Origin: Meandrina meandrites
Lineage: Eukaryota > Cnidaria > Anthozoa > Scleractinia > Meandrinidae
Direction: 5' to 3'
Assembly (NCBI GenBank): GCA_963693305.1
Contig: OY855915.1
Location: forward strand, 912,001 to 976,000
DNA length: 64,000 nt
Shown here one piece after another: positions 54,301 to 64,000 of this stretch. A program made the translations under genes and the position numbers. Below the pieces are notes generated by a model. The model searched no databases and was not told the DNA's origin. It worked only from the letters and a program-made list of their open reading frames with translations. Within the stretch, counting starts at the first letter, position 1; each line of letters opens with the position of its first letter.

Positions 54301-57300
54301 TCTTACGGGGAATATATTATCTCAATGTTTTTGGAAATAACTCTTTACGACAGCTGCTAAATTATAAGAATTGATTCTCTGACGAGAGATTTTTAAACAC
54401 TTCGATGTTGTTAAAATCTTCGGGTTTAAAGATTAAAAATATATCCTTTCTTTCTTATAGAATGTGGCTCAATAGTAAACAATACGCTGAAAAGCCCCGG
54501 ATATCCAAACTTCTATCCAAGCGACATTGATTGTTCTTACACAGTTCCAATACCAGACGGCACAGTAATGGAGGTTAAATTTCAAGACTTTAGCCTAGAG
54601 AAGGATGAATTCTGCCGGTAAGTGAAGGCACCATAATTAATACGACGAGTGGCTATGTAGTTTAACTACATATCTCCACAATTGTGTTGTTTTTCAAATT
54701 TAAAATACGCTGAATATAAGTTTCATAGTCGAATTTGAACTTCTTCAAATATAATCAAGCCGTTGGAATAAAAGATAAGATAAAACTTTATGAACGTGTC
54801 AATACCACGTAGCCTAGAAAAATCTCATAATCATTTGGGGACACAAATTATTAGATATTAAAAAATATATGATAAAGAGAATTATAAAATAATTAAAGTT
54901 GTATAACATAATTATGATGAGCAGAGGGAACAGCCTTTGCAGCCATCGTCTATGAGTAACCTAATATTGCATTAATTCGTTAATTCGGCTTCCTTGCAGA
55001 GATTCATGAAAGAAATGTGTTCTACTTTGGTCCTTTTGATATGAACGCTGATTTTTATAAACCATTTGAGCGAGATTTTTGAGACTTGAATTACATTCAA
55101 GCGACTGTAAAGCCACGTATAAATTAGGCACTGCACATGAAAGGCTTAAAAACTGCAGCAAAACCCACAATAAGAGATGGAAAAGTCTGCTTGCCATTTT
55201 TGCCTTAAGGCTCCCTGCATTTTCTTTTTGTTAAATGAAGGCGCGAGACTAATCCGTTTTAAGCTTAAATAAGGTAAAAACGTGTTATAAAGCAAATCTT
55301 ATTTAGTCAAATGTTTGCGACACAATTCACTGATATTTTATAAGCTTTTCATCCTTTAGGTTGGGCACGGTAAATTTTTTCCCTTAGCTAATAATGATTT
55401 CTTTGTTGTATGTAAGTACTCTTAATGCGTGATATAAAAAAGGGTTTTCGAAACTAAAAACAAACAACGTTTTGGTGCAATGAAATGCATTTTATATTTG
55501 TGGTCGATTCTGAAAAATACTTCTGTTAGTTTATGCTACAAAAGTGCTTTCCGCGTGTTCTGATTGGTTAACTCGGAGGTGATTAGCAAAGTACTACCTA
55601 GGAGGCAGCGTGGCCGAGTGATTGGAGCACCAGACTTGAAATCTGGAGGTCCTGGGTTCAAGTCCCGTTCTGACCACCGTCTGGATTGGTTCTCGGTTTT
55701 CCCGAGTTCAACTTCTCAGTCATGCTTGTAAATAGCCAACTGGTCTGCCTCCTGCCAGTTGGGAATTTTAACCATGTTATGTTTATTCATTATGTTATAT
55801 TTTTCATATACACGGCCCCACAAGCATCCACCTTTAAACACAAACCGTGTATAAATAAAGTTTCTTTACTTTCTTACTTTACCTCCGAGCAGCCGAAGAA
55901 AAACAAAATGGCTTCCCATTTCGCTTCGGTTACCGAGAGTAATTCCTAGTTATTTAGCTTGTGTGGTATAAACTAAAAAAAATTTACCTTAGTGTCGGTA
56001 AAATTGGTGAATATCCACCACTTTCCATCAACACTTCGGTGAATAACTGTTGTTACTTGAACTCTACATAACATGGATTTTGTTTTATTTATAGCTGGGA
56101 CTATTTGCTGATAACTAACGACAAAGGCCGGACATTCGGGAAATACTGTGGTGTATCGACCGGGAAGGTTATTATTGTTACTGGTAATTACACAGTGATA
56201 ACATTCAAGACGGACTCATTTGGACAAGACAAAGGATTTTTGATAAACTTCACTGTTGTCTCTCTTGGTAAGAATCTTTAGTCTATTTTATCATTAAATG
56301 TTTGCCTCTAAATCATCAGTTTCATGATTATAATATAGATGCATAATAGTGTATAACAATTAAAATTCATTTTTTTCTTTTATCTTCGTAGGGAATGGCA
56401 CGCTACTACCCTCGTTTAAAGGTAATGTATAGCCTGCGTTTGAGCTCAGTGGTCATTTTCTGTCAGGTGGTTATCTCTATTTTCCGTAAGAGACTAGGAG
56501 TATTTCTAGTATCCAACTGAATGAGAATTGATTCTCTGACGAGATATTTTTAAACACTTAAATGTTGTTAAAGATTAGAAATATATCCTTTCTATCTAAT
56601 AGAATGTGGCTCAATAATAAACAATACCCTGAAAAGCCCCGGATATCCAAACAGCTATCCAAACGGCATTGACTGTAATTACACAGTTCCAGTACCAAAC
56701 GGCACAGTAATGGAAGTTAAATTTGAAGACTTTAGCGTGGAGGATGATGAATTCTGCAGGTAAGTGAAGGCAAAATAATTAATACGACAAGTGACTATTT
56801 AGTTTAACTACATATGTCCACAATTGTTGTTTGTTTTTCAAATTAATACGCTGAATATAAGTTTCATAGACGAATTTGAGCTTCCTCCAATGGAGTTCAA
56901 GTCGTTGGAATATAAGACAAGATAAAACTTTATGAATGTCTCAATACCACATAGCCTGGAAAAATCTCATACTTATTTTGGAAAACAAATTAATAGATAC
57001 TAAAAATATATAAAAACGGATCAGGTTCAAACTTTATTTTTGAAAAAGTGAGGCGGTCTATTTGAATTAAACCAACGCAGCCGAAAAGTAGATACAAAAG
57101 AGTCAATATAAATGCATTACAGTTCAAATGAAAGAGTTTCTTTCTGTAGCGACATTGTCTCACCGCCTCACTTTTTCAAAAATAAAGTTTGAATCTGATC
57201 CGTTTTCGCGTGTTTCATCAAAATGTGTGATAGGGGTGTCGTTAATGTCTTGGTGCTGGCTTGATTCGAACTCAATGTTCATGAAAGTCGGTATGATAAA

Positions 57301-60300
57301 TCAAAACGACATAATATAACTGGCTGTGGTGTTTGTTTGTTACAGAAGTTATTCTTTTTTGTTTAATTCATCTTGAAAGGTATGGTAAATTTAAGCCCTG
57401 ACATTGGTCGTTACGAGCACTCGTTCGGGTGAACCGAAAACCCTTAAAAACTCGGGAAAACTAAATGATATGGTCAAGCGGATATTGGTTTTAGTAAAAT
57501 CTTGCAACACACAAAACATGAGCGAAATCTATTTTTCAAGCCAGATCGACCAGACCGCTTTTACAGAGACCGTCTCTTAATTCGGCTGAACTTCATGGAA
57601 GGAATGTGTTCTACTTTGGTCCTTTTTATATGAACGCTGATTTTTATAAACCATTTGAGCGAGATTTTTGAGACTTGAATTACATTCAAGCGACTGCAAA
57701 GCCACGTATAAATTAGACACTGCACATGAAAGGCTTAAAAACTGCAGCAAAACCCACAATAAGAGATGGAAAAGTGTGCTTACCATTTTTGCCTTAAGGC
57801 TCCCTGCATTTTCTTTTTGTTAAATGAAGGCGCGAGACTCATCCGCTTTAAGTTTAAATAAGGTGAACACGTATTATAAGTCAAATCTTATCTAGACGCC
57901 TCTTCGTATAGTGCTAGATAATGCTGAAGACAAATTTTAGGTCTGCATCTTTTGCATCTTTTGCTGATTTCCCGTGAGGGATTCCAGTAGATAGAATAAC
58001 TTAGACGAAGATAATTTGTTTCTTCTTTTTGGAATTTAATGTAATTTTAAAAATCTTTGCAGCACAATTTCATCCTTGTGCATTATATATTGGTGGTCGA
58101 TTCTGAAAAATATTTTTGTTATTTTCTGCTACAAAAGTGCTTTCCACGTGAGATGATTAGCAAAACACTATTGACCTAGGAGGAAGCGTGGCCGAGTGGT
58201 TAGAGCGCCGGACTTGAATTCCGGAGGTCCCGGCTTCAAGTCCCATTCTGACCACTATCTGGATTTGTTCTCGGTTGTCCCGAGTTCAACTCCTCAGTCA
58301 TGCTTGTAAATAGCCAACTGGTCTGCCTCCTGCCAGTTGGGATTTTTATTTTTACCCATGTTATGTTTATTTAATATGTTATATTTGTTTCATATACACG
58401 GCCCCACAAGCATCCACCTTTAAACACAAACCGTGTATAAATAAAGTTGCTCTGCTGTTTTAATTTACCTCCGAGCAGCCGAAGAAAAACAAAATGGCTT
58501 CCCATTTCGCTTTGGTTACCGAGAGTTATTCCTTTTGTCCACTAGTTATTTAGCTTGTTTGGTATGTATACTATACGAATTATTCACCTTAGTGTCGTTA
58601 AAGTGGTGTGGACATCCACCATTATTCATCACCACTTCGGTGAATAACTGTTATTGTTATCTGAACTCTACATAACACAACCTCGTTCCCACGGTCTCTG
58701 TCTCCTGCCCGAGGTTGTACATAACATGGATTTTGTTTTATTTATAGCTTGGACTATTTGATGATAACTAATGACAAAGGCATTATATTTGGGAAATACT
58801 GTGGTCTATGGACCGGCAACGTTGACCTTGTTACTGGTAATTACGCAGTGATAACATTCAAGACGGACCCGTTTGTACAATACAAAGGATTTTTGATAAA
58901 ATTCACTGTTGTCTCTCTTGGTAAGAATCTTTAGTCTATTTTATCATTAACTGTTTGGCTCTAAGTCATCAGTTTCATGATTATAATATTGATGTATAAT
59001 AGTAATAGTGTATAACAATTATAGTTTTTTTTTTCTTTTGTCTTCGTAGGGGATGGCACGCTACTGCCCTCGTCTAAAGGTAATTTATAGCTTCCGTTCG
59101 AGCTCAGTGGTCATTTTCTGGCAGGTGGTTATCTCTAGTTTCCGTAAGAGACTAGGAACATTTCTAGTCTCCCACTGAATGAGATGCTAGTCCATAGCAG
59201 ATTTTCCTCGGAGCCGGTACCCATTTATTAATAGATCTCTGGGCGAAGAGGGGCAATAAAAGACCAAAGTGTCTTGCCCAAGAAAAGAACACATTGACCT
59301 CCCCCCCCCCCCCCCCCTAATATAACTATTGGTGGAATAGTGTAGGAGCAGGTATAGCGCATGCGGTGATGAGAGAACTTGCTTCCCACCAATGTCGCCC
59401 AAGTTTGATTCTCGGACCAGGCATGGTATGTTATTTGTGTTTGTTGTTGGTTCTCTCTCGTGCTACAAGGGTTTTTCTCCAGGTTTTTCGGTCTTCATCC
59501 TTTCAACCAAAACCAAATTTCAATTCGAAACATCTTTTTACGACAACTTCTTAACAAAATCTTCGGGCTTAAAGATTAGAAATATATCCTTTCTTTTTAA
59601 CAGAATGTGGCTCAATAGTAAACAATACGCTGAAAAGTCCCAAATATCCAAACAACTATCCAGACGAGATGGACTGTAATTACACAGTTCCAATACCATA
59701 CGGCACAGCAATGGAGGTTAAATTTCAAGACTTTAGCCTGGAGGAATATGAATTCTGCAGGTAAGTGAAGGCACAATAAATAATACGACAAGTGGCTATT
59801 TAGTGTAACTACATATGTTTGTATTTCATATTGTGTTGTTTTCAAATTAATACGCTAAATATAAATTTCATAGTCAAATTTTAGCTTCTTCCAATGTAAT
59901 TTAGGACGTTAGAATATATAACTTAATGAACGTGTCAATACCACATAGCCTAAAAAATCTCATACATATTTGGAGTCACAAATTAATAGCTACTAAAAAA
60001 ATATGTGCAAAAAAGAGAGTTTGAAATAATTAAAGCTGTATAAAATAATTATGATGAACAGAGGGAAAAGACCTTGTAGCAATTGTCTATGAGTAAACTA
60101 CCGAGAGTGATTACTTTTGTCCACCAGTTATTACGCTTTTGTGGTATATACTAAAAGAATTATTTACCTTAGTCTCGGTAAAATTGGTGGATATCCACCA
60201 CTATTCATCTCCACTTCGGTGAATAAATGTTAATTACCTGAACTCTACTTAACATGGATTTTGTTTTATTTATAGCTGGGACTATCTGATGATAACTAAT

Positions 60301-63141
60301 GACAAAGGCCGGATATTCGGGAAATACTGTGGTGTATGGACCGGCAAGGTTATTCTTGTTACTGGTAATTACACAGTGATAACATTCAAGACGGACGCAT
60401 ATGGACAAGACAAAGGATTTTTGATAAACTTCTCCGTTTTCGCTCTTGGTAAGAATCTTTAGTCTATTTTATCATTTAGTCTTTGGCTCTAAATCATTAG
60501 TTTCACACTTATGATACTGATGTATAATAGTGTATAACAATTACTGTTTCATTTTTTCCTTTCATCTTCGTAGGGAATGGCACGCTACTACCCTCGTTTA
60601 AAGGTAATGTATAGCCTACGTTCGAGCTCAGTGGTCATTTTTTTAGCAGGTGGTTATCATCTCTACTTTCCGTAAGAGAAGTAAGAAGTATTCCTAGTCT
60701 CCCATCGAATGAGATGCTAGTCCATAGCAGATTTGCTTCGGAGCTTAGTCTGGTACCCATTTATTAATAGATACCTGGGTGAATAGTGGCAATGAAAGAA
60801 TAAAGTGTTTTTCTTGGCCAAGAAAACAGCACATTGACCTCCTCCCCGCCCCTCCCAGCCTCGGCTTGAACCAGGACGGCTTCACTGATCCGAATTCCAG
60901 CGCACTAACCATAAGGTTACTCCTCCTTCTGCTCTTTAAAGGTGTTTCATGTTAGTTTTTTTAAATAATTAGTCATATACAACATATATCGTAACTTCTG
61001 GTATCAAGTGTTTCCCATGTTTTTTGACATACTTGGGTTTAACTTTACAATATTATATAACTATTGGTGGAATAGTGGAGGAGCAGGGAGAGCGCATGCA
61101 GTGGTGAGAGCACTTGCTTCCCACCAATGTGGCCCGAGTTTGATTCTCGGACCCGGCGTAACATGTGAGTTGTGTTTTTTGTTGGTTCTCGCCCCTGCTA
61201 TAAGGGATTTTTTCCGGGCTTTCCGGTCTTCATCCCTTCACAAAAACCAGCACTTCCAAATTTCAATTCGATCGGGTATCTGAGGGCCACAGGTTTGTCA
61301 GTCGCAAGACTCGTTAAAAAGTTAATTTATTTTATTTTATTTTATTTTTCTTTATTTAATGCGTTCACTTAACGCGTTCATAAAATGGCAGACCGTTTGT
61401 AGCAGTTTAAGTCATTTAGCTCTTCCTTATTTCATAGAATGTGGATCAGTGGTTAATAACTCGCTGAAAAGTCCCGGTTATCCAAACAAGTATCCAAACA
61501 ACGTGGATTGTGTTTATTCAGTTCCTATTCCGCAAAAAACGGAGATGATCATTGACTTCAGGGATTTTGGCCTGGAGTATACTTCAGATTGCGGGTAAGC
61601 AGTATCATATATTAAATTTAATTTGCAAGTTTTATTGCTGAAATAAAAACATACGTTGTACTTTATTTTGTTTATAAGTTGTTATCCATTTCAATCTATT
61701 TGTGTGACCCCGTTTCGCCAGGCAGCTGCGTGCACTTGCGATGATTTGCGTTCACTTTTGTCAGGATCAAATTTGCACGCAAGTTGGCGCAAGTGTTTCT
61801 CTGTTTGAACACCCATCGTAAGTTAATCGCACCTCACCTGTTAACATTTGGACCAGGCGCGTTTCAAGCCTATATCTTGGAAATGGCTTGTAATTTGCAA
61901 CTTGCCTACACTTGTGAGTAAACTTGTAACATTTGTCTGCGTTTGGCCAGCCTTCAGAGTTATATACACACTGAGAAAAGATATAATTACTTTGTAGCAA
62001 TGACTATGTGAAGATTACAAATGAAAACAACGAGACCTTTGGTGTCGACTGCGGTTACCTCTATGATAAGCAAGTTATTGTAACTGGGAAGTATGCAGTT
62101 ATATCATTCCACTCAGACTACAGTTTTGAAGAAAAAGGATTTCTGTTAATGTTCACTGCTGTTCCAATTGGTAAGTACAATAGATGCAGGTCGATGCTAC
62201 ACTGTAGACCAGTAGGAGTATGACTGAAGTAGGGCAGGGTAGGTTGCGAAAGATATATTTGTTCTTAAGCTAAAAAAAAATATTTTACTTGGTCATCACC
62301 GTCCAGTACTGTGCTATTAACTTCTCTTTTTTTTTTCAACTCCAAAAAACAGGAGAGAGTCGGCGAACAAAGCCCCCCCATCCCCCGCGCCTCTCGTTTG
62401 CGCTGGCGTCCAGTTCACTCGCTGCTCTTTCCCAGTCAACGATCGAAGAGAAACATGAAAAAATAGAGGACTGTGAACAGAATGTATCATTGAAATTAAC
62501 CTAGAATCACACAGTTTGGTCCAAAATATACCACACGAAACTACAAATGGTGGCCCCTTAACCAAATGACCATATTGAATGTAAATCGTCGAAGCACAGA
62601 AATACCATTTCCCTTATTATTTTATTTTGATAAATGTTTTTCACAATAAGCGGACTTCCAAGGCTCCTTTGGTTAGTAGAAACGGATTGCAGTTCAAAAC
62701 CAAGAATTTTATGTACCTTTTTAAACCAACAATCAAGAGAAATTGCAGTGCGCACGATCGAGGTCTATGCAAGGAAAAAAAAACGTGTGAGAGCCAGTCA
62801 GATTCGTGGATTGCCAATATAACAATATAACATGACTTATTGATGTACTACGTAATGTGAAGTAAAATTTGTTATTAATTTAACCAGTGTAATTAATATT
62901 TCAATAGCCTCTCCCAAAGTAATGCTACCTTCGGTTGTACGAGCATTACCAGGATACAGAGTGTCATGTCACGCCACTGGAACTTCTCCCATATACACAA
63001 CCATGATACAGAACTCTACCTTATTGGTAATTAATTCTTCTTACACCCCATCCATCCCGTTAAACAAGGACGGAAACTACACTTGCGTGGCAATCAGCAA
63101 GTATGGAGTTGATGTAAAAGATTTCTTAGTCATTTTTAATG
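51182..63141 (+). CDS. Gene B: inverted copy of gene A (signal, four CUB, Ig), 3' part outside window
   Basis: Exons: 51182-51317, 54461-54617, 56095-56267, 56392-56421, 56603-56759, 58748-58920, 59050-59079, 59604-59760, 60276-60448, 60574-60603, 61438-61594, 61998-62170 and 62908-63141, about 593 codons so far. All borders are GT/AG and phases agree with gene A exon by exon. No stop or frameshift was found. The cap and LRR exons are expected beyond 64 kb. Introns also match gene A but are shorter. Confidence 0.85.
51701..52219 (+). pseudogene. Unknown ORF, 5'-deleted paralogue of the 49.5-kb ORF
   Basis: After ATAGTAGCTCTG this copy jumps straight to AATTGAAATATG. The sister copy has about 75 bp in between that carry its start codon, so this copy has lost its first codons and would have to start at 51722. 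The frame is otherwise open for 172 codons and ends in a basic tail ([14 protein letters not shown]). Function unknown. Confidence 0.45.
52240..54440. other. First intron of gene B
   Basis: Contains a family B SINE (about 52.45-52.68 kb) and stretches mirrored from 31-32.2 kb. No exon seen. Confidence 0.65.
54461..56267 (+). CDS. Gene B CUB domain 1 (two exons)
   Basis: 54461-54617 encodes [20 protein letters not shown] and FCR; 56095-56267 encodes [19 protein letters not shown] and [16 protein letters not shown]. Four Cys, 110 residues. A tRNA-Ser-like SINE lies in the intron. Confidence 0.9.
55601..55862 (+). mobile_element. tRNA-Ser(UGA)-like SINE, family A
   Basis: Box A GTGGCCGAGTG, anticodon loop with TGA in GACTTGAAATCTGG, box B GGGTTCAAGTCCC, then a SINE body ending near AAATAAAGTTTC. 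The body shows it is a SINE, not a free tRNA gene. Confidence 0.8.
56392..56421 (+). CDS. Gene B linker micro-exon 1 (30 nt)
   Basis: CTTCGTAG acceptor, GTAATG donor, encodes [10 protein letters not shown] between CUB1 and CUB2. Micro-exons 2 (59050-59079, [10 protein letters not shown]) and 3 (60574-60603, [10 protein letters not shown]) are equivalent. Confidence 0.75.
56603..58920 (+). CDS. Gene B CUB domain 2 (two exons)
   Basis: 56603-56759 and 58748-58920. First half [20 protein letters not shown]; second half [20 protein letters not shown] and [16 protein letters not shown]. The best match in gene A is its CUB2. Confidence 0.9.
58179..58445 (+). mobile_element. tRNA-Ser(UGA)-like SINE, family A
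   Basis: GGAAGCGTGGCCGAGTGGTT head with box B GGCTTCAAGTCCC, in the CUB2 intron, the same relative place as in gene A. Confidence 0.8.
59050..59079 (+). CDS. Gene B linker micro-exon 2 (30 nt)
   Basis: Phase-1 exon encoding [10 protein letters not shown], with CTTCGTAG acceptor and GTAATT donor. Confidence 0.7.
59335..59545 (+). mobile_element. tRNA-derived SINE, family B
   Basis: AGGTATAGCGCATGCGGTGA head and AAGTTTGATTCTCGG box B-like part, after a poly(C) run at 59299-59316. Confidence 0.7.
59604..60448 (+). CDS. Gene B CUB domain 3 (two exons, 515-bp intron)
   Basis: 59604-59760 and 60276-60448. Encodes [20 protein letters not shown] (the usual PGYP is PKYP) and [19 protein letters not shown]. 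The intron lacks the SINE, foldback element and MITE present in gene A. Confidence 0.9.
60574..60603 (+). CDS. Gene B linker micro-exon 3 (30 nt)
   Basis: Phase-1 exon encoding [10 protein letters not shown] between CUB3 and CUB4. Confidence 0.75.
60680..60940 (-). mobile_element. tRNA-like SINE, family C
   Basis: Reverse complement of the 17.9-18.18 kb copy, at the equivalent place ahead of CUB4, so it was present before the inverted duplication. Confidence 0.65.
61065..61300 (+). mobile_element. tRNA-derived SINE, family B
   Basis: GGAGAGCGCATGCAGTGGTG head and GAGTTTGATTCTCGG box B-like part; matches the gene A copy at 17.55 kb. Confidence 0.75.
61438..62170 (+). CDS. Gene B CUB domain 4 (two exons)
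   Basis: 61438-61594 ([20 protein letters not shown]) and 61998-62170 ([32 protein letters not shown]). Compared with gene A, the second half differs in a cluster (VHCGYITDK against VDCGYLYDK), other positions being nearly identical. Confidence 0.9.
62908..63141 (+). CDS. Gene B Ig-like domain exon
   Basis: 234 nt, phase 1 to 1. [11 protein letters not shown] and [12 protein letters not shown] give the Ig Cys pair. Nearly identical to the gene A exon apart from one codon deletion and a few substitutions. Confidence 0.85.
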
Positions 63142-63446
63142 GTAAGATGCTCTTTTTTAAAATAGCACTGATGCAGCATTGATTTCAAGTTTATGCATGG
63201 TTAGACAGAATAAGACTGATGTGGACTTATAACATATTGATTAAGCTGGAGCCAAAAAATATTTTAAAGTTGTTAAATTATCAAAATTGAATTGAAGTCT
63301 TTTTAACAAGAAGATTAACGAAAGAAATGTAACTTGATGTTTCGGCGACCTCGTGCCGTCATTATCAAAAGTGAAATGTGAAAAAATTAACATAAGCTAT
63401 ATATATACATGAATTGAATTGAAGTCGTGTTTTTAAAATTATTTCA

Positions 63447-63595
63447 TTTATTCAAAACTAGCCATGGTGTGTTGCAATTTCCGAGTTTTGATTGGTTAAC
63501 AGGCCATCATGGACCACAAATGTGGTAGGGGTACGCGTCAGCGAGAACAGCCAGGAATCTCAAATATTGCAATTCTTTGGGTGTTTTTAATAAAA

Positions 63596-63626
<31 letters not shown>

Positions 63627-64000
63627 AATAGCTAAAGCCAACTCGGCGCAACGTGCGCTCATAGAATAATTTTTAAACATAGGCTTCTTTCCGGTTCGCT
63701 TACACCCCTTGCGTAAATTCTTAATGCAATTATCGCAACACAGAAACATCCGTAGGAGATGTTCGTATTATCGACGACTCAATGAGAACACGTTCGGTCG
63801 TACAAATTTTGAAAAGTCAGTAGTTGAAAGTAGTTTATACCTAAGGTAATTAGCTGTAGGCTACATCAAATTAAAAGATATTAAAAACAACCAAAAAAAT
63901 GGGAGTTTTTTAGTTCCCCGGCTGTTCTCCCCGACGCGTAGACCTGCCATATTTGTGGTCCATGGCATATAAACTTATATACCATGGCCTGTAAACCAAT
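63447..64000. mobile_element. Foldback element, cut by window end
   Basis: CAAAACTAGCCATGGTGTGT onward is the reverse-oriented partner of 14816-15428 in gene A, located after the Ig exon just as there. Confidence 0.8.

Larger units (their letters stand above)
51150..64000. repeat. Right arm of the large inverted duplication
   Basis: Mirror of 14816-33010. It is shorter because several transposon insertions in the left arm are missing and because some intron SINEs (CUB3 intron, L1-CUB2 intron) are absent here. The arm continues past the window. Confidence 0.92.

Noticed and set aside
55601..55680. Functional tRNA-Ser gene
   Set aside because: The tRNA-like head continues into a body shared by several copies, which identifies a SINE; the acceptor ends do not pair well.
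55686..55949. 87-aa ORF on the plus strand
   Set aside because: Lies in the body and tail of a SINE.
59187..59402. Minus ORF with Gly run
   Set aside because: SINE sequence read through a poly(C) run.

Overview
This is a eukaryotic, intron-rich, AT-rich window that looks like an anthozoan cnidarian (stony coral or sea anemone type). I infer this from the small CUB, FN2, Ig and LRR exons with clean GT/AG borders, the mixture of tRNA-derived SINEs, foldback elements and Tc1-like elements, and the AT-rich introns. No species call is possible from the sequence alone.

Region 1 (1 to about 5.3 kb) is a compact gene cluster that looks like part of a large mobile or virus-like element. It holds a tyrosine recombinase fused to a Myb/SANT domain (plus strand, cut by the window start), a short cyclin-box protein (plus strand), and a convergent three-exon SF3-type helicase of 932 residues (minus strand) with a PCNA-binding-like C terminus. 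It is followed by a satellite of about 175 bp (5.34-6.09 kb) and a large foldback element whose centre is an expanded ACT/AGT triplet tract (6.2-7.4 kb).

Region 2 (8.7-32.9 kb, minus strand) is one long multi-exon gene, gene A. Its order is: hydrophobic signal exon, four CUB domains (two exons each, separated by 30-nt linker micro-exons), one Ig domain, a cysteine-rich cap exon and eleven one-exon leucine-rich repeats. All exon phases agree. The end of the gene was not found.

Region 3 (33-51 kb) is the spacer between two gene copies. It carries a Tc1/mariner-like transposon with an almost intact transposase, several inverted-repeat elements, a three-exon gene for a small secreted FN2 protein (42.7-46.1 kb, minus strand), the 3' end of an R4/Dong/Rex6-type retrotransposon sitting in an AAT microsatellite, and a pair of inverted, diverged unknown ORFs (49.5-52.2 kb).

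Region 4 (51.2-64 kb, plus strand) is gene B, an inverted copy of gene A: the same signal exon, four CUB domains, three micro-exons and Ig domain in the same order and phase. It runs off the right edge just before the cap and LRR exons would be expected. Genes A and B are therefore head-to-head products of a large inverted duplication whose introns also match. The arms differ by indels and later transposon insertions.
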